A DNA stretch of 15,863 nt from contig JAEEQI010000043.1 in assembly GCA_016285215.1 (NCBI GenBank), positions 1 through 15,863 on the forward strand, given 5' to 3'. This document shows positions 7,277 to 14,041 of the stretch, one piece after another. Under the pieces are notes generated by a model, which searched no databases, was not told where the DNA came from, and worked only from the letters and a program-made list of their open reading frames with translations. Source of the stretch: Bacteroidales bacterium (lineage in GTDB: Bacteria; Bacteroidota; Bacteroidia; Bacteroidales; UBA932). The position numbers were made by a program, and so were the translations under genes. The first letter of the stretch is position 1, and the number at the start of each line of letters is the position of its first letter.

Positions 7277-7699
7277 TTATTCTTCTACATAATCCCTGCG
7301 GACCACGAACTTGGTGGCAACGGGGAGCTTGTTGGCGGCAAGACGCATAGCCTCTTTGGCAACGGCGAGGGAAACACCCTCAGCCTCGAAGAGGATACGG
7401 CCAGGAGTGATAGGAGCTACGAAGCCCTGAGGATCACCCTTACCTTTACCCATACGGGTATCGAGCGGCTTGGCGGTGAACGGCTTCACAGGGAAGACAC
7501 GGATCCAGATCTGACCTTCACGGTTCATACGACGGGAGATAGCCTGACGGGCAGCCTCGATCTGATGGGCAGTGAGCCAGCAGTTTTCAAGGTTCTTAAG
7601 GCCGAAAGAGCCGAATGCGAGCTGGTTTCCGCGACCGGAATTGCCCTTCATACGGTTTTTCTGTTCCCTTCTGAATTTTGTTCTTTTAGGCTGTAACAT
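7277..7699 (-). CDS. rplP: Large ribosomal subunit protein L16 (uL16), first gene of the operon here
   Basis: The 140-residue protein starts [20 protein letters not shown] and carries the L16 signatures [20 protein letters not shown] near 51-70 and [16 protein letters not shown] near 82-97. L16 helps position tRNA acceptor arms and is needed for peptidyl transfer. Normally rpsC (S3) lies directly upstream with a very short gap. Here no S3 sequence is present; instead an AT-rich leader of about 80 bases leads back to a promoter match at 7788-7818. The ATG has no Shine-Dalgarno site and follows an A/T-rich stretch. Confidence 0.98.
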   Translation of the reverse strand: MLQPKRTKFRREQKNRMKGNSGRGNQLAFGSFGLKNLENCWLTAHQIEAARQAISRRMNREGQIWIRVFPVKPFTAKPLDTRMGKGKGDPQGFVAPITPGRILFEAEGVSLAVAKEAMRLAANKLPVATKFVVRRDYVEE

Positions 7700-7787
7700 T
7701 GCTTTAATGTTTTATAAATTTCCTTATTTGTCCCTAACTCATTGAAACTCAGCTGGTTGGGTGCGTTTTGCTCCAATTTGGGGACTG

Positions 7788-7818
7788 CAAAGTTACGAAA
7801 TTTTTCTTAATCACCAAA
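7788..7818 (-). promoter_or_regulatory. Predicted Bacteroidetes promoter of the rplP-led ribosomal operon
   Basis: On the minus strand TTTG (7815-7818), a 19-base spacer, then TAACTTTG (7788-7795) is a full match to the Bacteroidetes housekeeping consensus. Transcription would start near 7781-7786, giving a leader of about 80 bases before the rplP ATG. This supports rplP as a real operon start. Confidence 0.75.
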
Positions 7819-7950
7819 TATTTTTGCACGTTTTTTAAACATTTTCGACCGCAAGTTTTAACACCTAACAGGCCGAAAAATGAGCGACTTACGAAAGTGG
7901 TGCAAAAAAACTTTCCTCACTTTTCGACCAAAGCGTTTGGGGCGTTTCGG

Positions 7951-7982
7951 TTTGGTAAATTATTTGCAAGTATATACCTTTG
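7951..7982 (+). promoter_or_regulatory. Predicted promoter of the DUF4294 gene
   Basis: TTTG (7951-7954), 20 bases, then TACCTTTG (7975-7982) fully matches the Bacteroidetes consensus. The expected transcription start, five to seven bases downstream, falls at or next to the GTG start codon at 7989, implying a leaderless or nearly leaderless message. Confidence 0.75.
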
Positions 7983-7988
7983 CAAACC

Positions 7989-8732
7989 GTGAAACGAATC
8001 CTTCATATCCTGCTGCTGTGCGTGCTACTTGCACCGACGTTTCCCGCATCGGCCCAGAATCATATCCGTGCGGCCATGGACCGCGCCAGGGCCAAGCAGG
8101 CCGAAATGGCCCGGAAAGAAGTGCAGGCCGACGGGATAGAAGGAGGGCGCACCTTCATGCGCATCCAGGTGGAGAACGGGGACACCACCTACTTGGACAA
8201 CCTCCCCCCCACCTTCATCTTCAGCCGGGGCAAGCGCCAGAGCGAGAAAGAATGGAGAAACTATTACCGGCTGGTCTGGAGATTCGCGCGCGTGTACCCT
8301 TATGCCATTGCCTCCGGCCATCTGGTCCGGGAAGTGGACAGCACCCTGAACGCGGAGCATTACCGCGGACTCCGGCGGGAGCGCTACATCAACGCCGTGC
8401 AGAAGCAGCTGTTCAAGGATTTCGAGGGCTCTTTCCGTGAGATGAGCATCCAGCAGGGCGCCGTGCTCCTGAAACTCATCAGCAGGGAAACCGGCATCAC
8501 GGCCTACGAGATTATAAAAGACTACAAGGGCGGCATCACGGCCGCCTTCTGGCAGGGTATAGCCAAACTGTTTGACAACAGCCTCAAGTCCGAATACGAC
8601 CCCACCGGGGCCGACAAAGACCTGGAGGAACTGGTCCAGATCTGGCAGGCCGGACATTTTCCGGCTCTCTATTGGTCAGTATTCTGGGAAGATCCTCCCG
8701 AGGTAAAAGTACCTAAGAGTTACTTGGAATAA
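7989..8732 (+). CDS. DUF4294 family secreted protein of unknown function
   Basis: The 247-residue protein starts from GTG with a clear signal peptide, MKRILHILLLCVLLAPTFPA, and probable cleavage after SA at residue 22. It is therefore probably exported to the periplasm. The mature part carries the features I associate with DUF4294, a Bacteroidetes family of unknown role: YYRLVWRFARVYPYA near 94-108, then LLKLISRETGITAYEIIKDY near 159-178 and LKSEYDPTG near 198-206. A TTG nine bases upstream lies inside the promoter -7 box and is rejected. The gene stands alone, divergent from the ribosomal operon, and its 3' end overlaps the convergent lpxH-type gene by 13 bases. Family call from memory of its motifs; no function is claimed. 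Confidence 0.85.
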   Translation: MKRILHILLLCVLLAPTFPASAQNHIRAAMDRARAKQAEMARKEVQADGIEGGRTFMRIQVENGDTTYLDNLPPTFIFSRGKRQSEKEWRNYYRLVWRFARVYPYAIASGHLVREVDSTLNAEHYRGLRRERYINAVQKQLFKDFEGSFREMSIQQGAVLLKLISRETGITAYEIIKDYKGGITAAFWQGIAKLFDNSLKSEYDPTGADKDLEELVQIWQAGHFPALYWSVFWEDPPEVKVPKSYLE

Positions 8733-9457
8733 GCCGTCAGGCTTCCGTCATTTGCATCGAAAACCATCCAGTTGGGAGCGGTCATCCAGTCTCCCAGCAT
8801 CATCAGGCGTGCCTCCCCTACGGGCATATCCACACGGCTGTGATAATGACCGAAGATGAAGAAATTCACCGGCGAATGTTTGAGATAGTCCTTGCAATAC
8901 TTGTACAGCGGCTCATCGGGTCCCTTGAAATGATAGGCGATGGGCTTTTCTCCGCGGGACTTGCGGCTCCAACCCTCTCCCAGCCTGAAAGCAAACCAGG
9001 GATGCAGGGCCGAAAAGAGCGTCTGTGACAAGGGACGGGTAAAGACCCACTTGACAAACTTGTACCAGTAATTGCCTCGGCCCAGGCCGTCTCCGTGACC
9101 CAGGCAGAACGTCTTGGAACCAATCCTCACTTCGCAGGGCTGCTTGAGGGGTTTCATCCCCAACTGCTCAAAGTAGCTGTAAGTCCACACATCGTGATTT
9201 CCCTGGAAGAAGTAGATTTTGACCCCCTGGTCCATCAGGTTAACCAGTGAGCCCAGCACGCGGACATAGCCACGGGGCACTACGTCCCGGTATTCGTACC
9301 AGAAATCCCAGATGTCTCCCAGCAGGTACAGAGCATCCGTCTGCGCCGGATCGATGCTTCTGAGAAACTCCACAAAATGGGCTTCGCGAACCGCCGGGTC
9401 CCCCACCGGGAGGCCCAGATGCACGTCGGAAGCAAAGTATGTGAGATGCTTGTCCAA
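8720..9457 (-). CDS. lpxH: UDP-2,3-diacylglucosamine diphosphatase-type metallophosphoesterase (LpxH-like)
   Basis: This 245-residue calcineurin-like phosphoesterase has all the metal-binding motifs: SDVHLG (D11, H13), GDIWDFW (D48), GNHDVW (N87, H88, D89), GHGDGLG (H121) and GHYH (H204, H206). Length and motif spacing fit LpxH. That enzyme hydrolyses UDP-2,3-diacylglucosamine to lipid X at the cytoplasmic face of the inner membrane in lipid A synthesis. The start is TTG (9455-9457): it follows the uppP stop codon with no gap, and there is no ATG or GTG before the first catalytic motif. It is the last gene of the ftsX-DUF3098-uppP unit. A related phosphatase with another substrate cannot be excluded. 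Confidence 0.88.
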   Translation of the reverse strand: MDKHLTYFASDVHLGLPVGDPAVREAHFVEFLRSIDPAQTDALYLLGDIWDFWYEYRDVVPRGYVRVLGSLVNLMDQGVKIYFFQGNHDVWTYSYFEQLGMKPLKQPCEVRIGSKTFCLGHGDGLGRGNYWYKFVKWVFTRPLSQTLFSALHPWFAFRLGEGWSRKSRGEKPIAYHFKGPDEPLYKYCKDYLKHSPVNFFIFGHYHSRVDMPVGEARLMMLGDWMTAPNWMVFDANDGSLTAYSK

Positions 9458-10276
9458 TTAAGCCAGAATGAGGATGAGGGAAGCCACCAGGATGCAGTAA
9501 AGGGCAAACCACAGGAGCTTGGCCTTCTTGACCAGGGCAATCATAACCTTGCAGGCAAACAGGCCGCTGATGAAGGCGGCCACAAAGCCCAGGGCCAGGG
9601 GCAATACGCCCACACCGCCGCCAAAGGACTCGCTGCCCAGAGCCACCTTGAGCAAATCCAGACCCTGCTCGCCGATGATGGGAATAAGCACCATCAGGAA
9701 GGAGAACTGGGCCATATTCTCACGCTTGACGCCCACCAGCAGGCCCGTAGCAATGGTACTGCCGCTGCGGGACACGCCGGGAGCCACGGCAAAGGCCTGG
9801 GCGATACCCACCACAAAGGCCTGCCAGTAAGAGATTCCGTTGCGCTGGTCCTTGGCCACCGGCACCTTGAAGCGCTTGCCGGCGCTGTCCGAGATCCAAA
9901 GCAGGACGGCCGTAATGTAAAGGCCGCCGGCCACGTTCTTGAGCGTTCCGCCAAACAGGGCCTCCACCTGATCCTTGAACAGGAAGCCCACCAGGGCCAC
10001 CGGAATGCAGGAAACCAGGATCTTGCAGATGTAGTCGGTCTCGTCGTTATACTTGAACTTGAAAAAGCCCTTGAGGAGCTTGACAATGGCGCCCCAGAAT
10101 ACCACCAGCGTGGCCAGCACCGTGGCAAAGTGCACGGTTACGGTAAAGTCCAGGAAACCTTCTGCGTCTACGCCCAGCAGTTCCTTAAAGATCATCAGGT
10201 GTCCGGAACTGGACACGGGAAGGAACTCGGTCAAACCCTGAACGAGTCCCAAAAGAATCGCCTGCCACCAATCCAT
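9458..10276 (-). CDS. uppP: Undecaprenyl-diphosphatase (BacA/UppP family)
   Basis: This 272-residue integral membrane protein recycles undecaprenyl diphosphate to the monophosphate carrier used for peptidoglycan and O-antigen. The active-site signatures are present: QGLTEFLPVSSSGH (Q13, E17, S22-S24, H26) and PGVSRSGSTI (R170). About eight hydrophobic segments follow the family pattern, and the length is normal. Its ATG overlaps the stop codon of the DUF3098 gene by one base (TAATG), and its stop abuts the start of the lpxH-type gene, so all are likely co-translated. Family members can give bacitracin resistance when abundant. Confidence 0.97.
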   Translation of the reverse strand: MDWWQAILLGLVQGLTEFLPVSSSGHLMIFKELLGVDAEGFLDFTVTVHFATVLATLVVFWGAIVKLLKGFFKFKYNDETDYICKILVSCIPVALVGFLFKDQVEALFGGTLKNVAGGLYITAVLLWISDSAGKRFKVPVAKDQRNGISYWQAFVVGIAQAFAVAPGVSRSGSTIATGLLVGVKRENMAQFSFLMVLIPIIGEQGLDLLKVALGSESFGGGVGVLPLALGFVAAFISGLFACKVMIALVKKAKLLWFALYCILVASLILILA

Positions 10277-10536
10277 TATTTGTTTTCTTTAAACTTACCC
10301 ATAATGGCCACTACTTCTACCACGATGCCGGCCACGATTACTATGGGAGCGGCCACCAGGCGGCGGAAGTCAAACATAGCATAATTGAATACGTTAGGGT
10401 CGTCGGAGCCTCCTCCCGACAGGAGAAGGAATCCGGCAGCCAGCACGGCCAGCCCCGCTATCATAAAGCGAAGGCTCTTGGCGGTGAGGGCCATCTTTTC
10501 GGACTTGTCCGGTTTGATATCTGAAGTTTTTGCCAT
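10276..10536 (-). CDS. DUF3098 family small membrane protein
   Basis: The 86-residue protein has two membrane segments (about 23-41 and 61-80) separated by a short loop with GGGSDDPNVFNYAMFDFRR. The loop ends in the Phe-Arg-Arg pattern that I associate with DUF3098, a Bacteroidetes family of unknown function commonly placed between ftsX and uppP. I chose the ATG at 10534-10536 (MAKTSDIKPD); a reading two codons longer would need TTG and would overlap ftsX. It follows the ftsX stop by two bases and overlaps uppP by one base. Family call from size, topology and context. Confidence 0.82.
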   Translation of the reverse strand: MAKTSDIKPDKSEKMALTAKSLRFMIAGLAVLAAGFLLLSGGGSDDPNVFNYAMFDFRRLVAAPIVIVAGIVVEVVAIMGKFKENK

Positions 10537-10538
10537 AA

Positions 10539-11411
10539 TCAATACGCGTAAAGCTGGTCACGGTTGTAACCCACCAGGCGGTTGACAACCACAAAGGTGC
10601 TGAGGGTGCAGACACAGAGACCCACCAGGAACATCACACCCATAGTGAGCAGGAGGCTGTCCAGGGTAAAGATGCGGAACATCTGGGCAAACTCGTCCTT
10701 GAGCACAAAGAGGCCGCCCACCAGCAGGATGATGGCGATGAGGGCCGCAAAAATGCCCTGCAGGGCTGCCCGCCCCACAAAAGGAGCGCGGATGTATGCC
10801 CGGGTGGCACCCACCAGGTGCATAGTATAAATGCTGAAGCGCCGGTTGAACAGATCCAGCCGGACGGTGTTGCTGATGAGCACGAAGGAAATGAAAAGGA
10901 GCACGGCCACCATCAGGGACAGGGCCAGGGAGATGCGCTGGAGATTCTGGTTAAGGGCCTCTACCAGGGAGACCTGGTACACCACCTCATCTACCAGGGG
11001 CGACTTGGCCAGCTGGGCCTTCATCACCTCCAGGCTGTCCGACGAGACATAAGCCGCCTCCAGATTCACATCGATGGAAAGGGGCACGGGGGCCGATTCA
11101 AACACGCTCAGGAAATCTTTGCCCAGCAGGCGGGTCATTTCTTCCACGCCCTGCTCGCGGGAGACGAAGTGCGTGGCACGGACGCCGGGAAGGGCGGCCA
11201 CCTTGGACTCGTACGCCAGGGCCTCTTCTTCGTTGACCTGGTCCTTGAGGAGCACGTTGATCTGGAGATTCTCCTTGAAATAGTCTCCCACCTCGCGGGC
11301 GTTGACCACCAGCAAAGTGCCCACCCCCACCAGGAGCAGGACCAAAGACAGGCTTACGACCGTAGAAATCCAGGCACTGATGAGCCTGCGGCGCATCGTT
11401 GAATTCTTCAT
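10539..11411 (-). CDS. ftsX: Cell division protein FtsX (permease-like)
   Basis: The 290-residue protein has the FtsX layout. There is a first membrane helix at about 14-36, then a large periplasmic domain (about 40-160) containing INVLLKDQVNEEEA and LPGVRATHFVSREQ. Three more helices follow (about 163-182, 212-236 and 251-278), with the cytoplasmic motif NTVRLDLFNRRFSIYTMHLVG ahead of the third. FtsX pairs with the ATPase FtsE to activate cell wall hydrolases at division; ftsE is not in the window. The ATG at 11411 lies only seven bases from the promoter -7 box, so the in-frame ATG five codons later (MRRRLISAW, 11396) is a real alternative start. It heads the ftsX-DUF3098-uppP-lpxH unit. Confidence 0.93.
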   Translation of the reverse strand: MKNSTMRRRLISAWISTVVSLSLVLLLVGVGTLLVVNAREVGDYFKENLQINVLLKDQVNEEEALAYESKVAALPGVRATHFVSREQGVEEMTRLLGKDFLSVFESAPVPLSIDVNLEAAYVSSDSLEVMKAQLAKSPLVDEVVYQVSLVEALNQNLQRISLALSLMVAVLLFISFVLISNTVRLDLFNRRFSIYTMHLVGATRAYIRAPFVGRAALQGIFAALIAIILLVGGLFVLKDEFAQMFRIFTLDSLLLTMGVMFLVGLCVCTLSTFVVVNRLVGYNRDQLYAY

Positions 11412-11418
11412 TTCGCCC

Positions 11419-11449
11419 CAAAGTTACGGAAAGCGCCGAAAATCTCAAA
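11419..11449 (-). promoter_or_regulatory. Predicted promoter of the ftsX operon
   Basis: On the minus strand TTTG (11446-11449), 19 bases, then TAACTTTG (11419-11426) matches the Bacteroidetes consensus fully. It lies immediately before the ftsX ATG and is interleaved with the plus-strand promoter candidate at 11459-11466. Confidence 0.75.
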
Positions 11450-11458
11450 AATTTTTAG

Positions 11459-11466
11459 TAACTTTG
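11459..11466 (+). promoter_or_regulatory. Probable -7 box for the starch-synthase-like gene
   Basis: TAACTTTG lies 20 bases before the ATG at 11487, the right position for a Bacteroidetes -7 element. No TTTG is found 19-21 bases upstream, so the promoter would have a poor -33 box. Its -33 region overlaps the ftsX promoter. Confidence 0.5.
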
Positions 11467-11486
11467 TGGGTTAAATGTAAGTAACT

Positions 11487-12311
11487 ATGGGAGATTCCGC
11501 CAAGAAGATTCTGTTCGTGAACACAGAGATGTATCCTTACCTTCCGGAGACCCGGATGGCCAAGGTTTGCCGTGAGCTTCCCCAGGGTATCCAGGAGCGC
11601 AAGAAAGAAATCCGTGCCTTTATGCCCCGCTACGGCAGCATTAACGAACGCAAGAACCAACTGCACGAGGTAATTCGCCTGTCCGGTATGAACATCATCA
11701 TCTCGGACGTGGACCGTCCCCTCGTCATCAAGGTCGCATCCATTTCGGCCGCCCGTATCCAGGTTTATTTCATTGACAACGAAGACTACTTCCGTCGCAA
11801 GCAGACCGCTTATGACGAAGACGGCCAGTTCTTCGCAGACAACGGAGAACGCGCCATCTTCTTTGCCCGTGGCGTCCTGGAAACCGTAAAGAAACTCCGC
11901 TGGGCCCCGGACATCATCCACTGCAGCGGCTGGATTTCCCACGTACTGCCCCTTTATCTGAAGAAAGCCTACAAGGACGACCCTATCTTCTCCAACTCCA
12001 AGGTGGTCCTTTCCCTGTTTGACGACGTTACGGAAGACAAACTGTCCCCCGGCTTCAACCAGACCATCCTTTATGGTGCCATCGGCCCGGATGATGTTCC
12101 CCTCTCGGAAAATGCAGACGGCATAGAACTTGCAAAGTTAGCCGCACAGTACGCCGACGGCATCATCCTGGGTGCTCCGGACGTGAACCCCGCCCTGACA
12201 CAGTATGTTGAGAAACTGGGCGTTCCCGTCCTCCCCTACAAAGAGGAAGAACTGGCCGACGGCAGCTATATGGACTCCTACAACGTTTTTTACGACAACC
12301 TGCTAGTATGA
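11487..12311 (+). CDS. Starch/glycogen synthase N-terminal-like protein (GT5 N-domain only), possibly inactive
   Basis: The 274-residue protein resembles the N-terminal half of GT5 glycogen synthases: KILFVNTEMYPYLPE (7-21), EIRAFMPRYGSI near 41-52, WAPDIIHCSGW (139-149) and HVLPLYLKK near 152-160. The second Rossmann domain that completes the GT-B active site is missing. The K-x-G-G motif that binds ADP-glucose in true synthases is replaced by PETRM (20-24). Similar short proteins annotated as glycogen synthase are common in Bacteroidetes, so this is probably a family trait, not a fresh truncation. Glucan synthase activity is doubtful. It shares a 4-base ATGA overlap with the DUF4270 lipoprotein gene, suggesting a joint role. 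Confidence 0.8.
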   Translation: MGDSAKKILFVNTEMYPYLPETRMAKVCRELPQGIQERKKEIRAFMPRYGSINERKNQLHEVIRLSGMNIIISDVDRPLVIKVASISAARIQVYFIDNEDYFRRKQTAYDEDGQFFADNGERAIFFARGVLETVKKLRWAPDIIHCSGWISHVLPLYLKKAYKDDPIFSNSKVVLSLFDDVTEDKLSPGFNQTILYGAIGPDDVPLSENADGIELAKLAAQYADGIILGAPDVNPALTQYVEKLGVPVLPYKEEELADGSYMDSYNVFYDNLLV

Positions 12312-13969
12312 AGAAAAACTTCCTAGTTCTGTGTCTGGCCGCAGCCTTGGTTATGCCCGGCTGCGTCAAAGTAGACAACAGCCTCGGGAAAGGACTGGTG
12401 GACAAGAGCCTCCTGTTCGAAACCTATACCCAGGAATTCCCGCTGGAAGACATCCAGCTCAAGGCGGCCGAAACCCTCTCGGGTTACTCGGACACCCGCC
12501 TTACCATTGGCGCTATCCGGGACGAGGTATTTGGCCTCACCACGCGTGAAGCCGCTTTCAACCTGCTTCCCGTGCTGGACACCCTTGACCTGGGCACCAA
12601 CCCCAAGGCCGTAAGCTTCACCATCTACTTTGAAGCAGACTCGGTTTCCTGCTCTATGGACTCCGAGGCCCACATCTTCCAGAACCTGTATGTAACCGAG
12701 CTCCTTCAGCCCCTTCCCACCTCGGAAGACGACACCCGCAACACGCAGTATATTCCCCACGGAAGCCAGATCATTACCAAAGGCCTCCCCGTGTACAAGG
12801 GAGAGAATGCCCTGAGCTTCAACTTCAATTTGGAGTATGCCCAGAAGTTCGTGGATGTGCTCAAGGAACTGGGCCCCGTGTTCAAGGAGCAGGACGACGA
12901 TGAAGGTATAGACAAATACGACGACCTCGTAGCCGCTCTGCCCGGTATCCACATCCGCACCAGCGAGCCCGAAGGCTTTGGAGGAAGAATCAATATGTTC
13001 AAGTTCTCCAGCCTCTCCGTGAACAACAACTACTACGTGCAGAACAACAACTTTGCCCGCCTCACGGTAAACAGCACCTGGAACGGCGTCCAGAAAGACT
13101 CCACCTTCCTGATGATTCCCGGAGAGCCCGAGCTCTACGACGAAGAATACTACGTGGGCAACAATACCAAGTTTTATCAGTACTGCTTTAACCGCACCAC
13201 CCAGTCTACCGTGGAAGGCCCGGCCAAAGAGAAAGTCTTGGTAGAAGGCGGCGGCGGACTCAAGCCCGTGATTCTGGCCCGCGAACTCCAGGCCAAGGCC
13301 CGCGAGGCCATTGCCGCCAGGGGAGGAGACCCCGACAAGGGAGTCATTATCAAGGCCTCCATCATTCTGCCTTTCAAGTTACCGGAAGACGTGGACGACC
13401 TCAAGTACTTCCCTTCCATCCTGAGCCCCACCATCCAGACCACTTACGAGACGGAAAGCGGCATTGAGCGTCCCACTTTTGCCGGCCTCACGGATGCCTC
13501 CATCTCCACGGAGGACCAGGGAGACATTGACCGTTCCAACCTGGTATACCAACCGGACATCACCTACCACCTGCAGGAAATCCTTACCCGTAAAGACCTG
13601 GACACGGCCACGGATGCAGATATCTGGCTCCTCACCATCCACACGGAGAAGGTGGCCAACGCCAGCGGCTCCCTGTACGACAATGAGTACTACCAGAACC
13701 TCGCGTATGCCAGCTATTACAACGCCCTGTACGGCGGCGGCTATGGCGGTTACGGCGGTTACGGCGGATATGGCGGCTACGGCGGTTACGGATACAGCAA
13801 CTACTATAATTATATGATGCTGGCTTCTATGATGTCCGCTTCTACGCAGCAGACCTACAGCTACAACTCAGAGCTGGACAAGGACCGTTACTACTGCGCC
13901 ATCCTTAACGGAACCAAGGACGTCAAGGCTCCCCGTTTCCGCATCACCTTCGCCATCCCGCAGGACTAA
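12308..13969 (+). CDS. DUF4270 family lipoprotein with Tyr-Gly-Gly repeat
   Basis: The 553-residue protein starts MKKNFLVLCLAAALVMPGCV, a lipoprotein signal with Cys19 as the acylation site, so it is likely anchored in the outer or inner membrane facing the periplasm or the outside. The body matches the pattern of DUF4270, a Bacteroidetes family of unknown function: TRLTIGAIRDEVFGLTTRE near 64-82, VSFTIYFEADS near 99-109 and repeated beta-rich stretches. Near 475-510 a Gly/Tyr-rich insert holds five YGG units followed by YGYSNYYNY and a Met-rich segment. The start overlaps the upstream gene by four bases. A terminator follows. Function unknown. Confidence 0.85.
   Translation: MKKNFLVLCLAAALVMPGCVKVDNSLGKGLVDKSLLFETYTQEFPLEDIQLKAAETLSGYSDTRLTIGAIRDEVFGLTTREAAFNLLPVLDTLDLGTNPKAVSFTIYFEADSVSCSMDSEAHIFQNLYVTELLQPLPTSEDDTRNTQYIPHGSQIITKGLPVYKGENALSFNFNLEYAQKFVDVLKELGPVFKEQDDDEGIDKYDDLVAALPGIHIRTSEPEGFGGRINMFKFSSLSVNNNYYVQNNNFARLTVNSTWNGVQKDSTFLMIPGEPELYDEEYYVGNNTKFYQYCFNRTTQSTVEGPAKEKVLVEGGGGLKPVILARELQAKAREAIAARGGDPDKGVIIKASIILPFKLPEDVDDLKYFPSILSPTIQTTYETESGIERPTFAGLTDASISTEDQGDIDRSNLVYQPDITYHLQEILTRKDLDTATDADIWLLTIHTEKVANASGSLYDNEYYQNLAYASYYNALYGGGYGGYGGYGGYGGYGGYGYSNYYNYMMLASMMSASTQQTYSYNSELDKDRYYCAILNGTKDVKAPRFRITFAIPQD
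13742..13786 (+). repeat. Five 9-bp tandem units encoding Tyr-Gly-Gly
   Basis: Units of the form TAYGGCGGN run in frame through the DUF4270 gene and encode residues 479-493 as YGG five times. The third bases differ between units (T, T, A, C, T), so the array is not a perfect recent expansion. The preceding YGGG and following YGY extend the low-complexity tract. Confidence 0.9.
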
Positions 13970-13993
13970 GCTCCTGCTACCGGCAAGACATAA

Positions 13994-14025
13994 AAAAATC
14001 CCGGACCATATGGCCCGGGATTTTT
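13994..14025. terminator. Bidirectional hairpin terminator between the DUF4270 gene and acpP
   Basis: A 14-base arm (AAAAATCCCGGACC), the loop ATAT and a complementary arm (GGCCCGGGATTTTT) form a stem with a single mismatch. It is flanked by A and T runs, so it can act in both directions and serves the two convergent genes. Confidence 0.9.
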
Positions 14026-14041
14026 ATTGGGACGATGAGAA

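Larger units (their letters stand above)
7700..7988. other. AT-rich divergent intergenic region between rplP and the DUF4294 gene
   Basis: These 289 bases hold no convincing gene. They contain the predicted minus-strand promoter of the ribosomal operon (7788-7818), its leader (7700 to about 7785) and the plus-strand promoter of the DUF4294 gene (7951-7982). The middle part (about 7819-7950) is low-complexity and AT-rich; I see nothing assignable in it. No remnant of rpsC can be recognised. Confidence 0.7.

Noticed and set aside
7842..7929. Direct repeat TTTTCGACC at 7842-7850 and 7921-7929
   Set aside because: Only nine bases and two copies in AT-rich sequence; could be chance, and no element boundary is seen.
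7700..7990. Chimeric assembly join as the reason for the missing rpsC
   Set aside because: Not excluded, but a full promoter correctly placed before rplP and an equally good one for the divergent gene make a natural junction more likely.
7768..7992. Short plus-strand open frame in the rplP-DUF4294 gap
   Set aside because: It spans both predicted promoters, is AT-driven in composition (many Phe and Lys) and resembles nothing known.
9377..10384. 335-codon open frame antisense to uppP and its neighbours
   Set aside because: It covers three well-supported minus-strand genes and has no family signature; a codon-bias shadow.
13742..13786. Tandem repeat considered as a CRISPR-like array
   Set aside because: The units are 9 bp with no spacers and are in frame with a protein-coding gene.
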